NCBI GenBank assembly: GCA_036426205.1 | Contig: CM071568.1 | Span: 215,803,245-215,867,244 of the forward strand | Direction of reading: 5' to 3' | DNA: 64,000 nucleotides | Source of the DNA: Ascaphus truei | Taxonomy: Eukaryota > Chordata > Amphibia > Anura > Ascaphidae | Shown here: positions 32,381 to 43,389 of the stretch, one piece after another | Position numbering within the stretch: the stretch's first letter is position 1 | Layout: the number at the start of each line of letters is the position of its first letter | The notes under the pieces: model-generated | What the model was told of the DNA's origin: nothing | The model's input: the letters and a program-made list of their open reading frames with translations, nothing else | Databases searched by the model: none | Position numbers and translations under genes: made by a program

Positions 32381-33405
32381 ATCTTTTGAGGCAATGAGCA
32401 TGGTTTGCTGCTCCAAGTTTCTGAATATAGAGCTTCATTTGAACAACATGCTAAGTTCTTATATTTATTAGAGCTATTCTTTACATTAATAGAACTGTAT
32501 TTTCTGGTACTGCAAACAATGTTCATAAGTAAGTCATAAGCTGCATATGATTCATTACCTTCAAGGTGCCCATAGTAAGCTGGTTGATGCAACATTCCTA
32601 TTACTTATCTTTGCTTTTTGTGTTTCCTTTATTCACTATTTGTTTTTTACAGCTCTGCCTTTGCAGTGTAGACCTCACTAATCACACTGTCTTCCCTGGG
32701 TGCACTGAAGGTGCCAAAGAAACATAATAATGATTTCTGGACTGATTGATTGAACAAGAGACGAGAATAAGCCATTTGTAAATCTGATGCTAGAGTTTAA
32801 ATTCTGTTGCAGACTAATGTTTGTCTCCTACCTTTGTCCTTTTAACGACCAGCTTCTGCAATTCATCATTTGTTATCCTCAAGGCTGTTATTTCCGTGTA
32901 CCATGGCAAGGATACTGATTTATCCCATTAGAACATTGTAGTTTGCATTAGTTCCAGCTGTGCACACTGCTAACTTGAACACAGTTCTGTATGTTAGCGA
33001 AGGCTGGCTGTTAAAGCATTTGTCCATAATTGCTAATTACAGAAGATAATTACTTATGTCAGTGAAGTACTCTTTCAACATTGTCAACAGACTGTTATTC
33101 ATTTTTGTTTCCTCTTTAATCTTCTGCCCAGCAGTTCATTCAAATATATACTATGCATTCCAAACCATTTTTAACCTTTAAGAATCTAAATCTAAGCTAC
33201 AGTAACTAGCATTTCAAATGTGAGCTTCAAACAGCACAACAATTGATATCACAAAGTGTACTAGATTATAAGCATTACCATTCATTACTGTGCCAGTGTG
33301 TTACCACATAATGTAGTACAGTGCCCTAATGATGCACCTGGCCTGGGCTCTAATGACATCGCAGGTATGTCATGGGCTTCTGCGCTAAAGGTTAAAGAAG
33401 CAATC
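32381..33405. other. No gene recognised
   Basis: No supportable gene or repeat. Confidence 0.5.
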
Positions 33406-34220
33406 TGTCATGGGTGCTCACCACAAACAGGACGGCACCGCAAGGCCGAGGTGGGGATGTTAGGGTACACCAACCCCGAGCCACGAGACCAGGTCCAAAT
33501 TGCAGAGTGGTATAGCCTGGTCAGGGTTAGAGAAGTGAGAATAGTCGTGATACTCGCCGTGGTCAAGGGTTGGATAAGCTGGGTGGTCGTAGAGAGTAGC
33601 CGGGGTCCAGGGGTAGTGATGATAGAGGTCCAGATGCAAGCCGAGGTCGAGGATTGGTGAAGTCGGGGGTCCATGTACAAGCCGAGGTCAATACACTAAG
33701 AATACAAGACAGGAGCAGAATGCACAAGGTAACAGAACAAGGAACAGGATGCTTGGGGCAAGCACTACGTTAAGCAACAAAGGTTTATGCTCAGCCAATT
33801 CAGCCAGCTCTCTGGCAAATTGGCTGAGCATATAAAGGCCAGGTAGCCAATAAGCAGGGTGCACGCAGCTGCCACAGTTTAGATCAATCGCCCCTTCGGT
33901 GTTCATCCGCCCAATCGGTCATCAAGGGGCGGAGTGTGCTGCCGGTGCAGGATAAAGAGGTGATCCTGGGTCAGCGTTGCATGTTGATATTAACCCCTTG
34001 CACGATCCTGGTAGAGTGACGCCTGCGCGTAGTTTCCTCCTCACGTAGCGCGTCACCTGTGCCGTCACGTGACGCAGAGGTTGGGGCCTAAGTCTGAACC
34101 CTGTGGTTTCCCCTTGCCTGATAGTGCGGTGCTTGCGTGTAGCTTCCTTGGCTTGCGGCGCGTCACCCGTGTCATCAGAGGACCTGTCGCCAGGGGCGGG
34201 GCCTAAGCCCGATCCTCACA
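33406..34220 (-). mobile_element. Solo LTR, minus orientation, perfect 5-bp TSD
   Basis: On the minus strand it begins TGTGAGGATCGGGCTTAGG and ends TTTGTGGTGAGCACCCATGACA. Flanks are CAATC (33401-33405) and CAATC (34221-34225), an exact TSD. The start resembles the chromovirus LTR (GGGCTCAGGCCCC), and the end is the shared signature, so it is a close relative of the element at 50-61 kb. Confidence 0.93.
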
Positions 34221-34628
34221 CAATCCACGCAAAAATGGAAATGTAGGTTTTTAACAGGATGAGAAATTGGGGGTTATCTTGAGCTAAACCGGAGACCCTC
34301 CCTTTTCCTGAAATACAGTTTTAGCTGCCAGTGCAATTCCTGTTTTTTTTTAAAGGATGGAACCGGTGGTCATCCATTAGGAAGTCACCCGCAACATCAT
34401 CTGTTGCTGCTTGCTACTGGCTGCGCTTTTGCCATTATTTGGTTTCCCTAGGATGGGTGGATAAGACTAGCAGCTAAAACCAAGTATCTAAGGAACCAGG
34501 GGGTCCCTAAAGGTGAAAAAAAGCTGAAATTACTACTTTAATGTTTCAACCAAACATTAAATAAGTTATGGTGGGTACAAAAGTGACAAAAATTCCCCCC
34601 CCCCCCCTTACAGAAAATAAAATTACTA

Positions 34629-35236
34629 CCTGTGAGCACATTCACATGTCTCAGACAGGTCTACAACCCTGCCTTTCACCATTATCTTTTAACATACAGT
34701 ACTTCCACTGCAGCCAGGGATTCTGGGAAATAACACTCAAATGAGCACACAGTGTCATCTTTTGCTTCTAATCCATCTTACATGTACCCCTATAAGCTTA
34801 TGCCTGCCGCATTTCACAGCTTTTCAGCACTGCTTGGGTTAAAGAATGGCATAGCTAGTAATCCTACCAACATACAGCTTTTTTAGTCTGCTCAGTGTGA
34901 GAATGGTTATACTGGCTTTGCAATATAAAGCTGGGATAGGTTTCAACCATATATGAAATAAGTTATGGTGGGTAAAAAACAGCTGTTGTGGGAAAGTTTA
35001 CTGGCAATGCAATTCTTTAAACCAAGCTGTGCTGAAAAGCTGTGTAATACGTTAGGCATACTGTATGCTTATAGGTCCCATTTTAAAATCGATTAGAAGC
35101 AAAAGGTGACATGGTGTTCTCGTGTGCATGTCATTTCCCAGAATCCCTGGCTGCAGTGGAAGCACTGTATGCTGGTAGATAATGGTGAAAATCAGGATTG
35201 CAGACCTGTCTCAGACATGTGAATGTGCTCACAAGT
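34629..35236. repeat. Foldback (inverted-repeat) element with long arms
   Basis: The left arm begins TGTGAGCACATTCACATGTCT (34631) and the right arm ends AGACATGTGAATGTGCTCACA (about 35233), its inverse. Pairing continues inward: CTGCAGCCAGGGATTCTGGG at 34710 against CCCAGAATCCCTGGCTGCAG at 35138, and TTTTGCTTCTAAT against ATTAGAAGCAAAAG. Arms extend to at least ~170 bp around a ~270-bp centre. There is no ORF, so it is a non-autonomous foldback DNA element. It lies 100 bp from the LTR element at 35336. Confidence 0.85.
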
Positions 35237-35335
35237 GATATTTTTATTTGCTGTACTTTGATATTGTAATTGTATTGTGATGGTGTTCACACTCCATTGT
35301 ATTGCGTTGGAAAATGTGTTGGTGTGGTATACATA

Positions 35336-36146
35336 TGTAACCATGCTGTAAAATGGATTACAGTCATCTCTCCTGCTGACAGTAAGGCCTGGTAAGTTAT
35401 GGGCATGCCAGCAGTAATTATGGAGGTTTGCCCTCACACCCTGGTGAGGTGCCCTATGTATGGATGGGAGTGGTGACATGCTCTGAATCCATGATTAGTG
35501 ATGTCAGAGTTGTGCCAGCCCCCAGAGGATACATAAGGCACAGCACTGCTAAAAAGTTAGTGGTTCAGAAGTGTTCAGAGGTTATGAGAAGAGTTCAGTT
35601 GGTTGGTTGTAGAAGGAGCAAGTCTGAGTACAGACTTGGGAGAATGCAGCTTATGAGACTGTGACCAGGGACCTGGCACAGGGAATATCTCTCTAAGGGG
35701 AGATAGGGAATCCACCAATTTGGGAAAAGACACCTTTCAAATTGAAGTGCGGTGAACATGAGCGGCTGAGTACAACCGCTGTGAGGGTCAGCTGGCCCGC
35801 CGCAAGTCAATAAAGATGATCTTGTTAAATCATACCCTCGTGTGTAAGTGTGGAGTGATTACACCGAGGAGGGCACCACAGAGGAGTTCCTCACCAGGAC
35901 CATCCACAAGCGGATGCTGGGATCCTGATGAGGTGGAGGCGCTGCACTGGATCTAGGTAGGACTCAAGTACACTACCTCAGCTGCCTGTCTGGGTTGGCA
36001 ATCCCCACACAACATCATGCGGGAGCCTCAGGAGTCCTGTTGCCAACAGGTGCACCCACAGACACTACACTGTAGTGGGGACTGGTTAGCCCACAGGGGC
36101 CAATGTGAGATTGGGTGGGTCAGGCTAGGCCAGAAAATCCGTTACA
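35336..36146 (+). repeat. 5' LTR of the gag-only element
   Basis: TG...CA ends (TGTAACC...GTTACA). It contains AATAAAGATGATC near 35809 (polyadenylation signal) and TACATAAGGC near 35530 (TATA-like), giving a plausible U3-R-U5 layout. Small open frames inside are duplicated in the 3' LTR and are not genes. Confidence 0.9.
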
Positions 36147-36148
36147 TT

Positions 36149-36166
36149 TGGAGGCGCTGCTGAGAT
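36149..36166 (+). promoter_or_regulatory. Primer-binding-site candidate
   Basis: TGGAGGCGCTGCTGAGAT starts two bases after the 5' LTR and opens with TGG, the complement of a tRNA CCA end. From memory it most resembles the 3' end of tRNA-Thr, with several mismatches. tRNA identity is not established. Confidence 0.45.
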
Positions 36167-36681
36167 AGACCTGTCAACAGGACAGGCTTTTGCTAGGTCA
36201 CTTGGAAACAGGGAGAGTATCTGCTGCCACTTTGTGCTGTATTGGGACGGACCTAGGGGTAGTCATGGGGCTGATGGAGTTTGTCAGTTCGCAGGGACGA
36301 CCTAGGGGCCTGAAAGGAGTTGGGGGTTTGGAGCCAGGCTATAGCTGTCCTAGTCACCTTGAGGCAGTGCTAGTTGGTAGGATGCCTAAAGGGATAGCCT
36401 GTTAACGTGGTCAGGAATTCTGGAGAGGGTCTGCGCTAGGCTAGCCAACAGTAGGTAGACGCCCAAGTACTGCATGGAAGAGCCAAAGTACTCTAGCCCA
36501 TTCCAGACCACTTACCGAAGGGAGCACAGACTGGGAGGAAGGAGATACAGCAGACACTGAGAGTGTGAGCCTAGCCTGAGGTAGTGCAACACGAGTCCAG
36601 CCTACATTAGGTACACAAGGTGGTGCATCAAGGTAATCTTTATTGTACCGGTGTGGTAGCTGCCCCGCAGAGAGGAGCTCC

Positions 36682-37923
36682 ATGTACAATAATTCTAAGT
36701 ACAGTGAAAGAATGGCGACCGCAAGAATGGAGGATCCGCGCAGTGCGGAAGGTCCAAGATGGCGGATGGAGGATAATGGAGAGAGCGCACATGGCGTGTG
36801 TGCGGGTGAAGAGCATGCTAAGGAAATGACTTTCACGAGCCTGCTGTGGAGTGGTGCTACGGCTGTGGCCGCGCCGTTTTGGTCCTGCCTAGGACCGCAG
36901 AGTACTACCCTGGAGGACAGTGTTGAGGACATTGTCGTAATGTGTGGTGGAAAAGAAGGATCTGCTTGCCAGCCGGTGAGCGCTATACAAAAAGCTACCT
37001 CAGTAGCTAAAGTGATTGGAAAAGCAAACCAAGATGGCGGCTCCCGCTTCCCTGGGAGACCGCGTGGGCTCATTGAAGAGAAAACTGCATTTGCAAAAGT
37101 TGCAGACAGTTGGCCGGGATTGGCGCCAAAGAAAGAACCCCACCCTGTTGGGGGTAATGGCGCGAAAGCTGTGGCCGCGCCCTCCAGGACTGTGAAAGGT
37201 GCGGCCTCAATTAAAGGACATCCTATTAAGCTGTGGGACCAGCCCATAATGGCTACTAGTGGGGGTGGTTTCCAGCTTTTTCAGATGAGGGTGGAGCTAG
37301 TCAAGGGAGTGGCTGGCAACTCAACCCCTGCTTGTCAGTCTCGCGGAGCCAGTTCACAGAACAGACCGCTGCTGCAAGTATCTCCTACTAAGACAATGGC
37401 CTGTCCACAAGAAGCGACTACGATGGTCTCCACTCAACCGTATTCAGCACCAGGAGGCTTACTGGTGATTCGGGTGGCGAGCACCGAGACTGGGGTATGC
37501 CTCTGTCTTCAATGCAGGCTACCCGGTGGTACCGTGGGCACGGCGGCGCGCTGTCCGCAATGTGGCACACAGTACTTGTGGCCTATGCCTACATTTGTGC
37601 CCATCCAGACGATCGAACCCACGGGGGATATGGCTAGGCTGTCCGCCGGGTCCCCCGGTGCACTGTGGAAAGAAAGTGCGGATCCCGGGGAATGGGGATC
37701 GGGGCCGGTTGTTAAAGCCGAGCCCGAGGAGAAAGGAGCGGTCGGTCAGCGTACCAATCGAGAGACTAAGAGGCGGTCGCCACGAACGGTGACCCCGAGC
37801 AGAGTGGAAGCGGATTCCTCCGATGAGGAACACCCGAGTGTCGTCCGGTGCAGTGATCCGGCCTGTGGCAGTATCCTGTGGAGAAAACAGGAGGAAACTA
37901 CCACTTACCGGGAGTATCGGTGA
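36682..37923 (+). CDS. Unrecognised ORF of LTR element, with zinc-ribbon-like motif
   Basis: 413 codons from the first in-frame ATG (36682) to TGA (37921-37923). Another ATG twelve codons on (AGAATGGCG) has good context and could be the real start. The N-terminal two thirds are low-complexity and rich in A, G, P, K and S. Residues about 270-300 carry CLCLQC...RCPQCGTQYL, four cysteines in CxxC...CxxC spacing like a zinc ribbon. A second pair, CSDPACG, lies near the C-terminus after an acidic SSDEE patch. No known Gag or enzyme domain was recognised. A gag-type nucleic-acid-binding role is inferred only from position after the 5' LTR. Several other frames are open nearby because of the GC bias. 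Confidence 0.6.
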   Translation: MYNNSKYSERMATARMEDPRSAEGPRWRMEDNGESAHGVCAGEEHAKEMTFTSLLWSGATAVAAPFWSCLGPQSTTLEDSVEDIVVMCGGKEGSACQPVSAIQKATSVAKVIGKANQDGGSRFPGRPRGLIEEKTAFAKVADSWPGLAPKKEPHPVGGNGAKAVAAPSRTVKGAASIKGHPIKLWDQPIMATSGGGFQLFQMRVELVKGVAGNSTPACQSRGASSQNRPLLQVSPTKTMACPQEATTMVSTQPYSAPGGLLVIRVASTETGVCLCLQCRLPGGTVGTAARCPQCGTQYLWPMPTFVPIQTIEPTGDMARLSAGSPGALWKESADPGEWGSGPVVKAEPEEKGAVGQRTNRETKRRSPRTVTPSRVEADSSDEEHPSVVRCSDPACGSILWRKQEETTTYREYR

Positions 37924-38244
37924 GAGGAGTCGGGTGTCGCCAGTGGAGTGGAAGGCAGAGAGGCGAAGTCCTTCCATTCCTGGGACCGGCGGGTCCAGCG
38001 GTGACGGGCGATCCACGCCCACCCTGCGGAGCGGTAAGAGCAGCCCTTGTTCTCACCAGGCTCCGGTGACGGCATCCGTGGAGGAGAGGCGGTGTCAGGC
38101 CCAGTCGGCGCTAGAGAAGGCAGCGGAACTTCCGGACGTCGTCCGGGAAGAAGAGATCCGCATGGGGATCCATCTCAAGATGGCGGAGTTTCCGGTTCCG
38201 GGGATGACGTCACTTCCGGCGGAGGTAGCGGAACGACCGGAGAG

Positions 38245-39396
38245 ATGACAACAACGCCTCGGCGATCGAGCAGTGCTTCTCGATCACCTGTGACAACAAA
38301 GAGCTGGCAGGCTGTGAGGAGAGTCGAGAAGGGTGAGGCTCAGCCAGCGGAGATTCCTCGCAGTGATCCTGGACAATCTAAGGGTAGAGAGCGGGTCGGA
38401 ACCCCGCGGATACCATTTGCCCATCCGTACGCCCAAACCCATGCCCTAGATAAAGCCCCTGTCCCAGTCACCTTTTCCCGGGGGTCCACGTCCAGATTGG
38501 GAATGTCGAGAGGGTCCCAGGGAACCGGTGAGGAACGGACTGGGGAGAGACTGGCGAGTTATACGTCCGATGATGGGTGGAGGCTATTCGGGGGAGGCTA
38601 TTCGGGGGAGGTATCTACGTCTAGTTGGAGCCCTAGCGTGGCTATCGTGAAGTTGGTGGAAAGGCCAAAGCATGTGGGGTGGCCTAAGTCCCGATCTACT
38701 GGGACATCGGGGGTGTCTTCCTGGGGGGACACAGAGGAGGGAGATTCCCTAGAATCAGAGCCCGAGAAGGTTAGGGAGACCCGGTGGTGGGCCCCATTAT
38801 TCGAGGGTTATGTGGGATGGATTGACCGCACTCGTTTTCTACTACAACGGAAGGATGTAGTAGATTACTGGTGGGCTAAGGGGGAATTTATGCCGGAGAA
38901 ACGGCAAAAGGAGATGCAGGAGCGGTGCTTTCAAATCTGTCACGGCAGTATAAAGCCCAAGGGTCCCAGTATACTGACAGACCCAGTGGACCCAGACGAG
39001 CCCCTGTCATGGGTGTTGCCAGGGAGAGCAGGGAATGCTAATTTAACACGGTGCAGCCGGGCTGAGAGGGCTATTACCGCCAAGTACAAGTATTCCCATG
39101 GCTTGGAATATCCCTACGTTTCGGAACCCCTCATGCAGGAGATCGAGGACAATAGGGACAGATGGTTGCGAGAGACCATAGAGCAGTATATGGTAAATAA
39201 GGGCGGTGCCATTAAGGGCAGCAGAGCTGAGGAGAGGATAGCGCACCTTATGCGGGTGTGGAGTATAGGCAGGAATGTCTATAAGCATAAAGTGGTATAT
39301 CGACCTGAAAGGGGGTTGCCACGTGATTATAGTGTGACCGTCCTGGACATGGGGGGTCGGGAAGTTAAGAAACCCGATCCTCGTCATTATTATTAG
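38245..39396 (+). CDS. Unrecognised second ORF of LTR element (gag-like by position)
   Basis: 383 codons from ATG 38245. The frame is open further upstream to about 38041 without an ATG. It lies in the same frame as the first ORF, separated by TGA (37921), another TGA and a TAA near 38035. The first ~170 residues are S/T/R/G-rich and look disordered. The last ~210 are well mixed and protein-like: WWAPLFEGYVGWIDRTR, VDYWWAKGEFMPEKRQ, a CFQICHGS pair, LSWVLPGRAG, RAERAITAKYKYSHGLEYPY and VYRPERGLPRDYSVTVLD. It ends DPRHYY then TAG, 184 bp before the 3' LTR. No family recognised. The folded C-terminal part is the best place to search for remote Gag homology. Confidence 0.65.
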   Translation: MTTTPRRSSSASRSPVTTKSWQAVRRVEKGEAQPAEIPRSDPGQSKGRERVGTPRIPFAHPYAQTHALDKAPVPVTFSRGSTSRLGMSRGSQGTGEERTGERLASYTSDDGWRLFGGGYSGEVSTSSWSPSVAIVKLVERPKHVGWPKSRSTGTSGVSSWGDTEEGDSLESEPEKVRETRWWAPLFEGYVGWIDRTRFLLQRKDVVDYWWAKGEFMPEKRQKEMQERCFQICHGSIKPKGPSILTDPVDPDEPLSWVLPGRAGNANLTRCSRAERAITAKYKYSHGLEYPYVSEPLMQEIEDNRDRWLRETIEQYMVNKGGAIKGSRAEERIAHLMRVWSIGRNVYKHKVVYRPERGLPRDYSVTVLDMGGREVKKPDPRHYY

Positions 39397-39568
39397 GGGG
39401 AACAGGATGGCTGTTGCGTAGGTTAGTGGCTGCTGGTCAGGGCTTGCTTGACGCAATGTTTTGTGGATCTGTCAATGTTGTGACTAATTATGTATGTCAT
39501 TCATTTTACAGTGCTTCCTGAAGAAAGGTACTTCAAATTTAGGTCCCAGCCGGGGACGGTGGGATTCA

Positions 39569-39580
39569 CCAGGGGGAGAA
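39569..39580 (+). promoter_or_regulatory. Polypurine tract before 3' LTR
   Basis: CCAGGGGGAGAA ends directly at the TG of the 3' LTR, the expected position of the plus-strand primer. Confidence 0.8.
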
Positions 39581-40387
39581 TGTAACCATGCTGTAAAATG
39601 ATTACAGTCATCTCTCCTGCTGACAGTAAGGCCTGGTAAGTTATGGGCATGCCAGCAGTAATTATGGAGGTTTGCCCTCACACCCTGGTGAGGTGCCCTA
39701 TGTATGGATGGGAGTGGTGACATGCTCTGAATCCATGATTAGTGATGTCAGAGTTGTGCCAGCCCCCAGAGGATACATAAGGCACAGCACTGCTAAAACG
39801 TTAGTGGTTCAGAAGTGTTCAGAGGTTATGAGAAGTGTTCAGTTGGTTGGTTGTAGAAGGAGCAAGTCTGAGTACAGACTTGGGAGAATGCAGCTTATGA
39901 GACGGTGACCAGGGACCTGGCACAGGGAATATCTCTCTAAGGGGAGATAGGGAATCCACCAATTTGGGAAAAGACACCTTTCAAATTGAAGTGCGGTGAA
40001 CATGAGCGGCTGAGTACAACCGCTGTGAGGGTCAGCTGGCCCGCCGCAAGTCAATAAAGATGATCTTGTTAAATCATACCCTCGTGTGTAAGTGTGGAGT
40101 GATTACACCGAGGAGGGCACCACAGAGGAGTTCCTCACCAGGACCATCCACAAGCGGACGCTGGGATCCTGATGAGGTGGAGGCGCTGCACTGGATCTAG
40201 GTAGGACTCAAGTACACTACCTCAGCTGCCTTTCTGTGTTGCAATCCCCACACAACATCATGCGGGAGACTCAGGAGTCCTGTTGCCAACAGGTGCACCC
40301 ACAGACACTACACTGTAATGGGGACTGGTTAGCCCACAGGGGCCAATGTGAGATTGGGTGGGTCAGGCTAGGCCAGAAAATCCGTTA
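39581..40387 (+). repeat. 3' LTR of the gag-only element
   Basis: Collinear with 35336-36146, with scattered single changes (for example GGATGC/GGACGC, GACTGTGA/GACGGTGA) and one or two one-base indels. The end reads CCGTTA then TACATA, so the final CA of the LTR seems lost. Confidence 0.9.
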
Positions 40388-40549
40388 TACATATATGATA
40401 ATAATCTATAATTTGTATAACATTTACCAGAGAGAGATTTCAGTGTTGTGGGCAATTGACAGGATTGTTAAGCCCCTTTGAGAATATTAAGAAACACATT
40501 TTCTTATGACATTCGAATAAAAAAAAAATCTTTGTAATTCACAATAGAG

Positions 40550-40645
40550 CAGGGGAAGCCAACTCCTGTCCTCAAGAGCTACCAACAGGTCAGGTTTTCA
40601 TGATATCCCTGCTTCAGCACAGGTGGCTCAGTCAAAGTGCTGTCT
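40550..40645 (+). repeat. Dispersed repeat fragment
   Basis: The segment AGCCAACTCCTGTCCTCAAG ... GATATCCCTGCTTCAGCACA ... GTGGCTCAGTCAAAG resembles a short interspersed sequence I have seen widely in vertebrate genomes (hAT-like MITE type). Recognition is from memory and the family is not certain. Confidence 0.35.
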
Positions 40646-40764
40646 CTGCAGGAATCATCATAAGATTTAAGTACCTTGTACTCAGAATCTTGACACTGAT
40701 CCAACAGTTTAACAAATAGCGATCTGTCATACTGACCTACCCAAAACTCATTTAGCAGTCCGTG

Positions 40765-40985
40765 TTGTGTTTGAGATCTGTGAAGTGGATAAATTGCCAC
40801 AGCACCATCCATATGCTTGTCCTATCGAGTTTCTACCTGAGACTGAACCTCCTTTTAGATGGGTCCATGCACTGTCATATCCCGAACTACAAGTTCTGTG
40901 CCAGGATATTACTGAGAAACTTCAAAAGGAATTTATCTGCCATTCCAAATCCCCAGCTGGAGCACCAATATTTTTTGTTCCCTAG
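40765..40985 (+). pseudogene. Ty3/gypsy reverse transcriptase N-terminal fragment
   Basis: The frame reads FEICEVDKLPQHHPYACPIE, FLPETEPPF, YPELQVLCQDITEKLQKEFI, then SPAGAPIFFVP. This is the region at the start of gypsy RTs (the LPxHRxYDxxI...L, S..E...L...I...L..GFI, SPxGAPxxFV pattern). It stops before the catalytic palm. It lies between the gag-only element and the Gmr1-like element and is a relic of a separate insertion or of a rearranged neighbour. Confidence 0.7.
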
Positions 40986-41257
40986 AAATACGGTACATTG
41001 TAACCCTGAGCAAAAGGACAAAAACCGAATGAAAGTGCAAATTATAGAAGAAATATAGTAATTAAACCGGAGTCTGTGTGGATGGGGTTTAACAGTGTTA
41101 AGTCTGTAATATTGCTGCTTGTGATGTATAGGGCAAAACACAGAACCTGGCAGATAGTAGATACCTGAAAAGGTTTGAGAGATTTCTTATCAAATTGCTG
41201 CCTCAGTTCATAGCCCCTGTATCTAGACTGCAGTCGGTGTGTGTGATGGTGAAGAGG

Positions 41258-42722
41258 TAACCAGGCTCACTAATAAAGGTTAAACCTGTTTGGTTACCTC
41301 TGATCCATGTGTTGGGCTTAAGGAGTGTCAGCTCTTGAACCCAACTGTTGTAAAAGCATTACGTATAATTACAATAAAGAATGTTTGTGTTTTTAATTTT
41401 ACAGGGATGCCAGCAAGAAGGGTTTGCTGTGGTATGAGTTTCAAGGGGGGGGGGGGGGGGGGGGTTGCGGACAAAGTGTTGTCAGAATGTGTCTATCTAG
41501 ACTGGGGCCAGAGTTGCTGGTTCCCCTAAAAATGTACCCAGGAATCAGGTCATATTCCTGGATGCATGTTGACACAGTGTCTCGGTAATATCTCCCGTTG
41601 AAAACACTTTTGCGACTCACCACTAGGGTTCCCTGCTTCAGCACAGCCCTGAAAGGTAAATGGTGCAAAGGGATGAAAAGTATCCCTGTAACTATAAGGG
41701 GTCCCCAGGTTAGGGGGGATACCCAGTTACTGTACAGGTAACCCAGAACCTGTTTAGAGGTTCTGGGGGTACTCCAACTATCTATAAGGTTGTGAGGGGG
41801 CTTGTAAAGTCCAGTCCTAAGTCTATTTTATAGTGTGTGGGGAATATGGCTAGTAAGAAATAAAGTGTAGGTTTTTTATTCTATTCCCATACCAGCAAAA
41901 CTTAGGATGTTTTTAAAGTGTATATTTGTATTAAATTGTGTGTTTTAAATCATATATGGTTGTGCACAGAAATGAGCTGGGACTTTCAGAACCAATGCGC
42001 GGACAGACCACTGGGGCTACCAATTGGTGCCAGTAGGTCTGGCAGGACATCTGGAGATGAAAGCTCCAGAGGATGTTTGAGGTGTCAAGACCATTTGGAC
42101 AAGAGGGAAGGACTCAAGTATCCACACACTGGGATCAATGGACTCTCTTTGCATTTCCATTTGCCCCACCAGACTTAGTGGAGCCGACAATGGGTTAGCT
42201 GGGGGGAAGATGCTGCTGGTGTGCACATTTCCCATTGGCTGATTCATATTGCCCGCCCACCCGGTTTTCTCAAGCTAGCTCAACACACCCCCTGCCTCTG
42301 ACATCATCAGCTAGATGAGCCCTGCTCTGGGAAGCTGCAGAGAAATTTCTCACGCTTTGGATTGGGCTATAGTATTTTTTAAATGAAACTCAGAAGTATT
42401 AAAAACCCCTATGCCCCTCAGATAGTTAGTTCTCCAGTCCTCTAAGATTCTCAGATTCTAAGTTTCCATTTTCAAGTCTCCAGCAAGAAAGGGCAGCTTC
42501 AGCGAAAGCTGCATGGAATATTTTCTGTCCTGTTTTTGCAACTGTTATCAGGGTTAGGATTCCCAGCACCTATTCCCTAGTAAATGTGTCTTTTTGCTGT
42601 AGTTTGTGTATCATTGTGTGTATGCCTTTTCTTGTGAATAAATGTACAATTTATTTCATTAACTTGTTTTGCTCAATGCATGATCCTGGTAAAAAGGTGT
42701 AAATTGCCTGGTCTCCCGTGAC
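41258..42722 (+). mobile_element. Putative 5' LTR of Gmr1-like element
   Basis: The segment AATAAAGGTTAAACC...GGTTACCTCTGATC, AGGAGTGTCAGCTCTTG and CAACTGTTGTAAAAGCATTAC (41270-41375) is repeated after the pol remnants at 47068-47170, as LTR starts would be. Further on it has AATAAATGTACAA (42637) and ends near TCTCCCGTGACA, followed at 42740 by GGCAGCGTGTGGGATC, a primer-binding-like sequence. It contains a 19-base G-run at 41445-41463. The two LTR copies diverge after ~130 bp, so the exact limits are uncertain. Confidence 0.45.
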
Positions 42723-43389
42723 AGGCTTTATTTACTGCTGGCAGCGTGTGGGATCATTGAGCTTTATGTTTTAAAATCCTGCGGGGTCTTCTAACATAAA
42801 GAGAAACTCGTAGATTGCGAGCTCTCAAAACAATTAGTAACTTACACACCTAACACAAAGCAGAAAAAGCGCATGTACTCTCTGTCACTTAGTTTAGTGC
42901 CACATGGTGAAGATGGATAGCAGGTCAGGTCGCTATCGGACCTGGGAACGCTCACGGATTGTCATCCGGTGTTTAAGCTATGGACTACCGACCGCAGGTT
43001 GGGCAAAGACAGTGCTAGAGGAGGATCTTAAGAACCATGAAGCAAGCATACTGTAGCTTCACCTGAGGCGGTTACAGCCTCACCTGCAGTTGCAGGGACC
43101 ACCAGCCCTGCCAGGGTGCAGGCGGTCAGACCAGCCCTGGAGGTAGTGGAGGCAGAGGAGGAGGAAGAGGACAACGGGGATGTCAAGGGGGTGGTTGGTG
43201 TGCCAGATCATGGGAGTGGAAGTGCATTAGCCCGTTAGGCCAGTATTCTCCCAGATACAGGGCTTACCTTGCTCCTCGCAGAATGGGGAGTGGGAATTGA
43301 GCAGCGGTTACAATTTTTTGCTGCTGCTAAGGAGTTCTAGACCCCCACACCTCCGAGGACTTTTGTCATACCTCCCTGGCCACAGTAAT

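Larger units (their letters stand above)
35336..40387 (+). mobile_element. Non-autonomous LTR retrotransposon with gag-like ORFs only
   Basis: Two near-identical ~810-bp direct repeats (35336-36146 and 39581-40387) begin TGTAACCATGCTG and enclose 3.4 kb. A primer-binding-like site follows the 5' LTR and a purine tract precedes the 3' LTR. By eye about ten to twelve differences separate the LTRs, so insertion was recent. TACATA precedes (35330-35335) and follows (40388-40393) the element, a plausible TSD if the last two bases of the 3' LTR were lost. I find no RT, RNase H, protease or integrase motif. The internal part is GC-rich and unlike its AT-rich surroundings. It must depend on another element for replication. 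Confidence 0.88.

Noticed and set aside
32206..32595. Minus-strand frame with three 15-residue repeats
   Set aside because: Produced by the 45-bp minisatellite, whose length keeps any frame open; no supporting coding signal.
35428..35664. Short frame repeated at 39672-39908
   Set aside because: Identical because both lie in the LTRs of one element.
36441..37247. 268-codon minus-strand frame opposite the first ORF of the gag-only element
   Set aside because: Antisense shadow caused by high GC; no motif, and the plus strand fits the LTR element layout.
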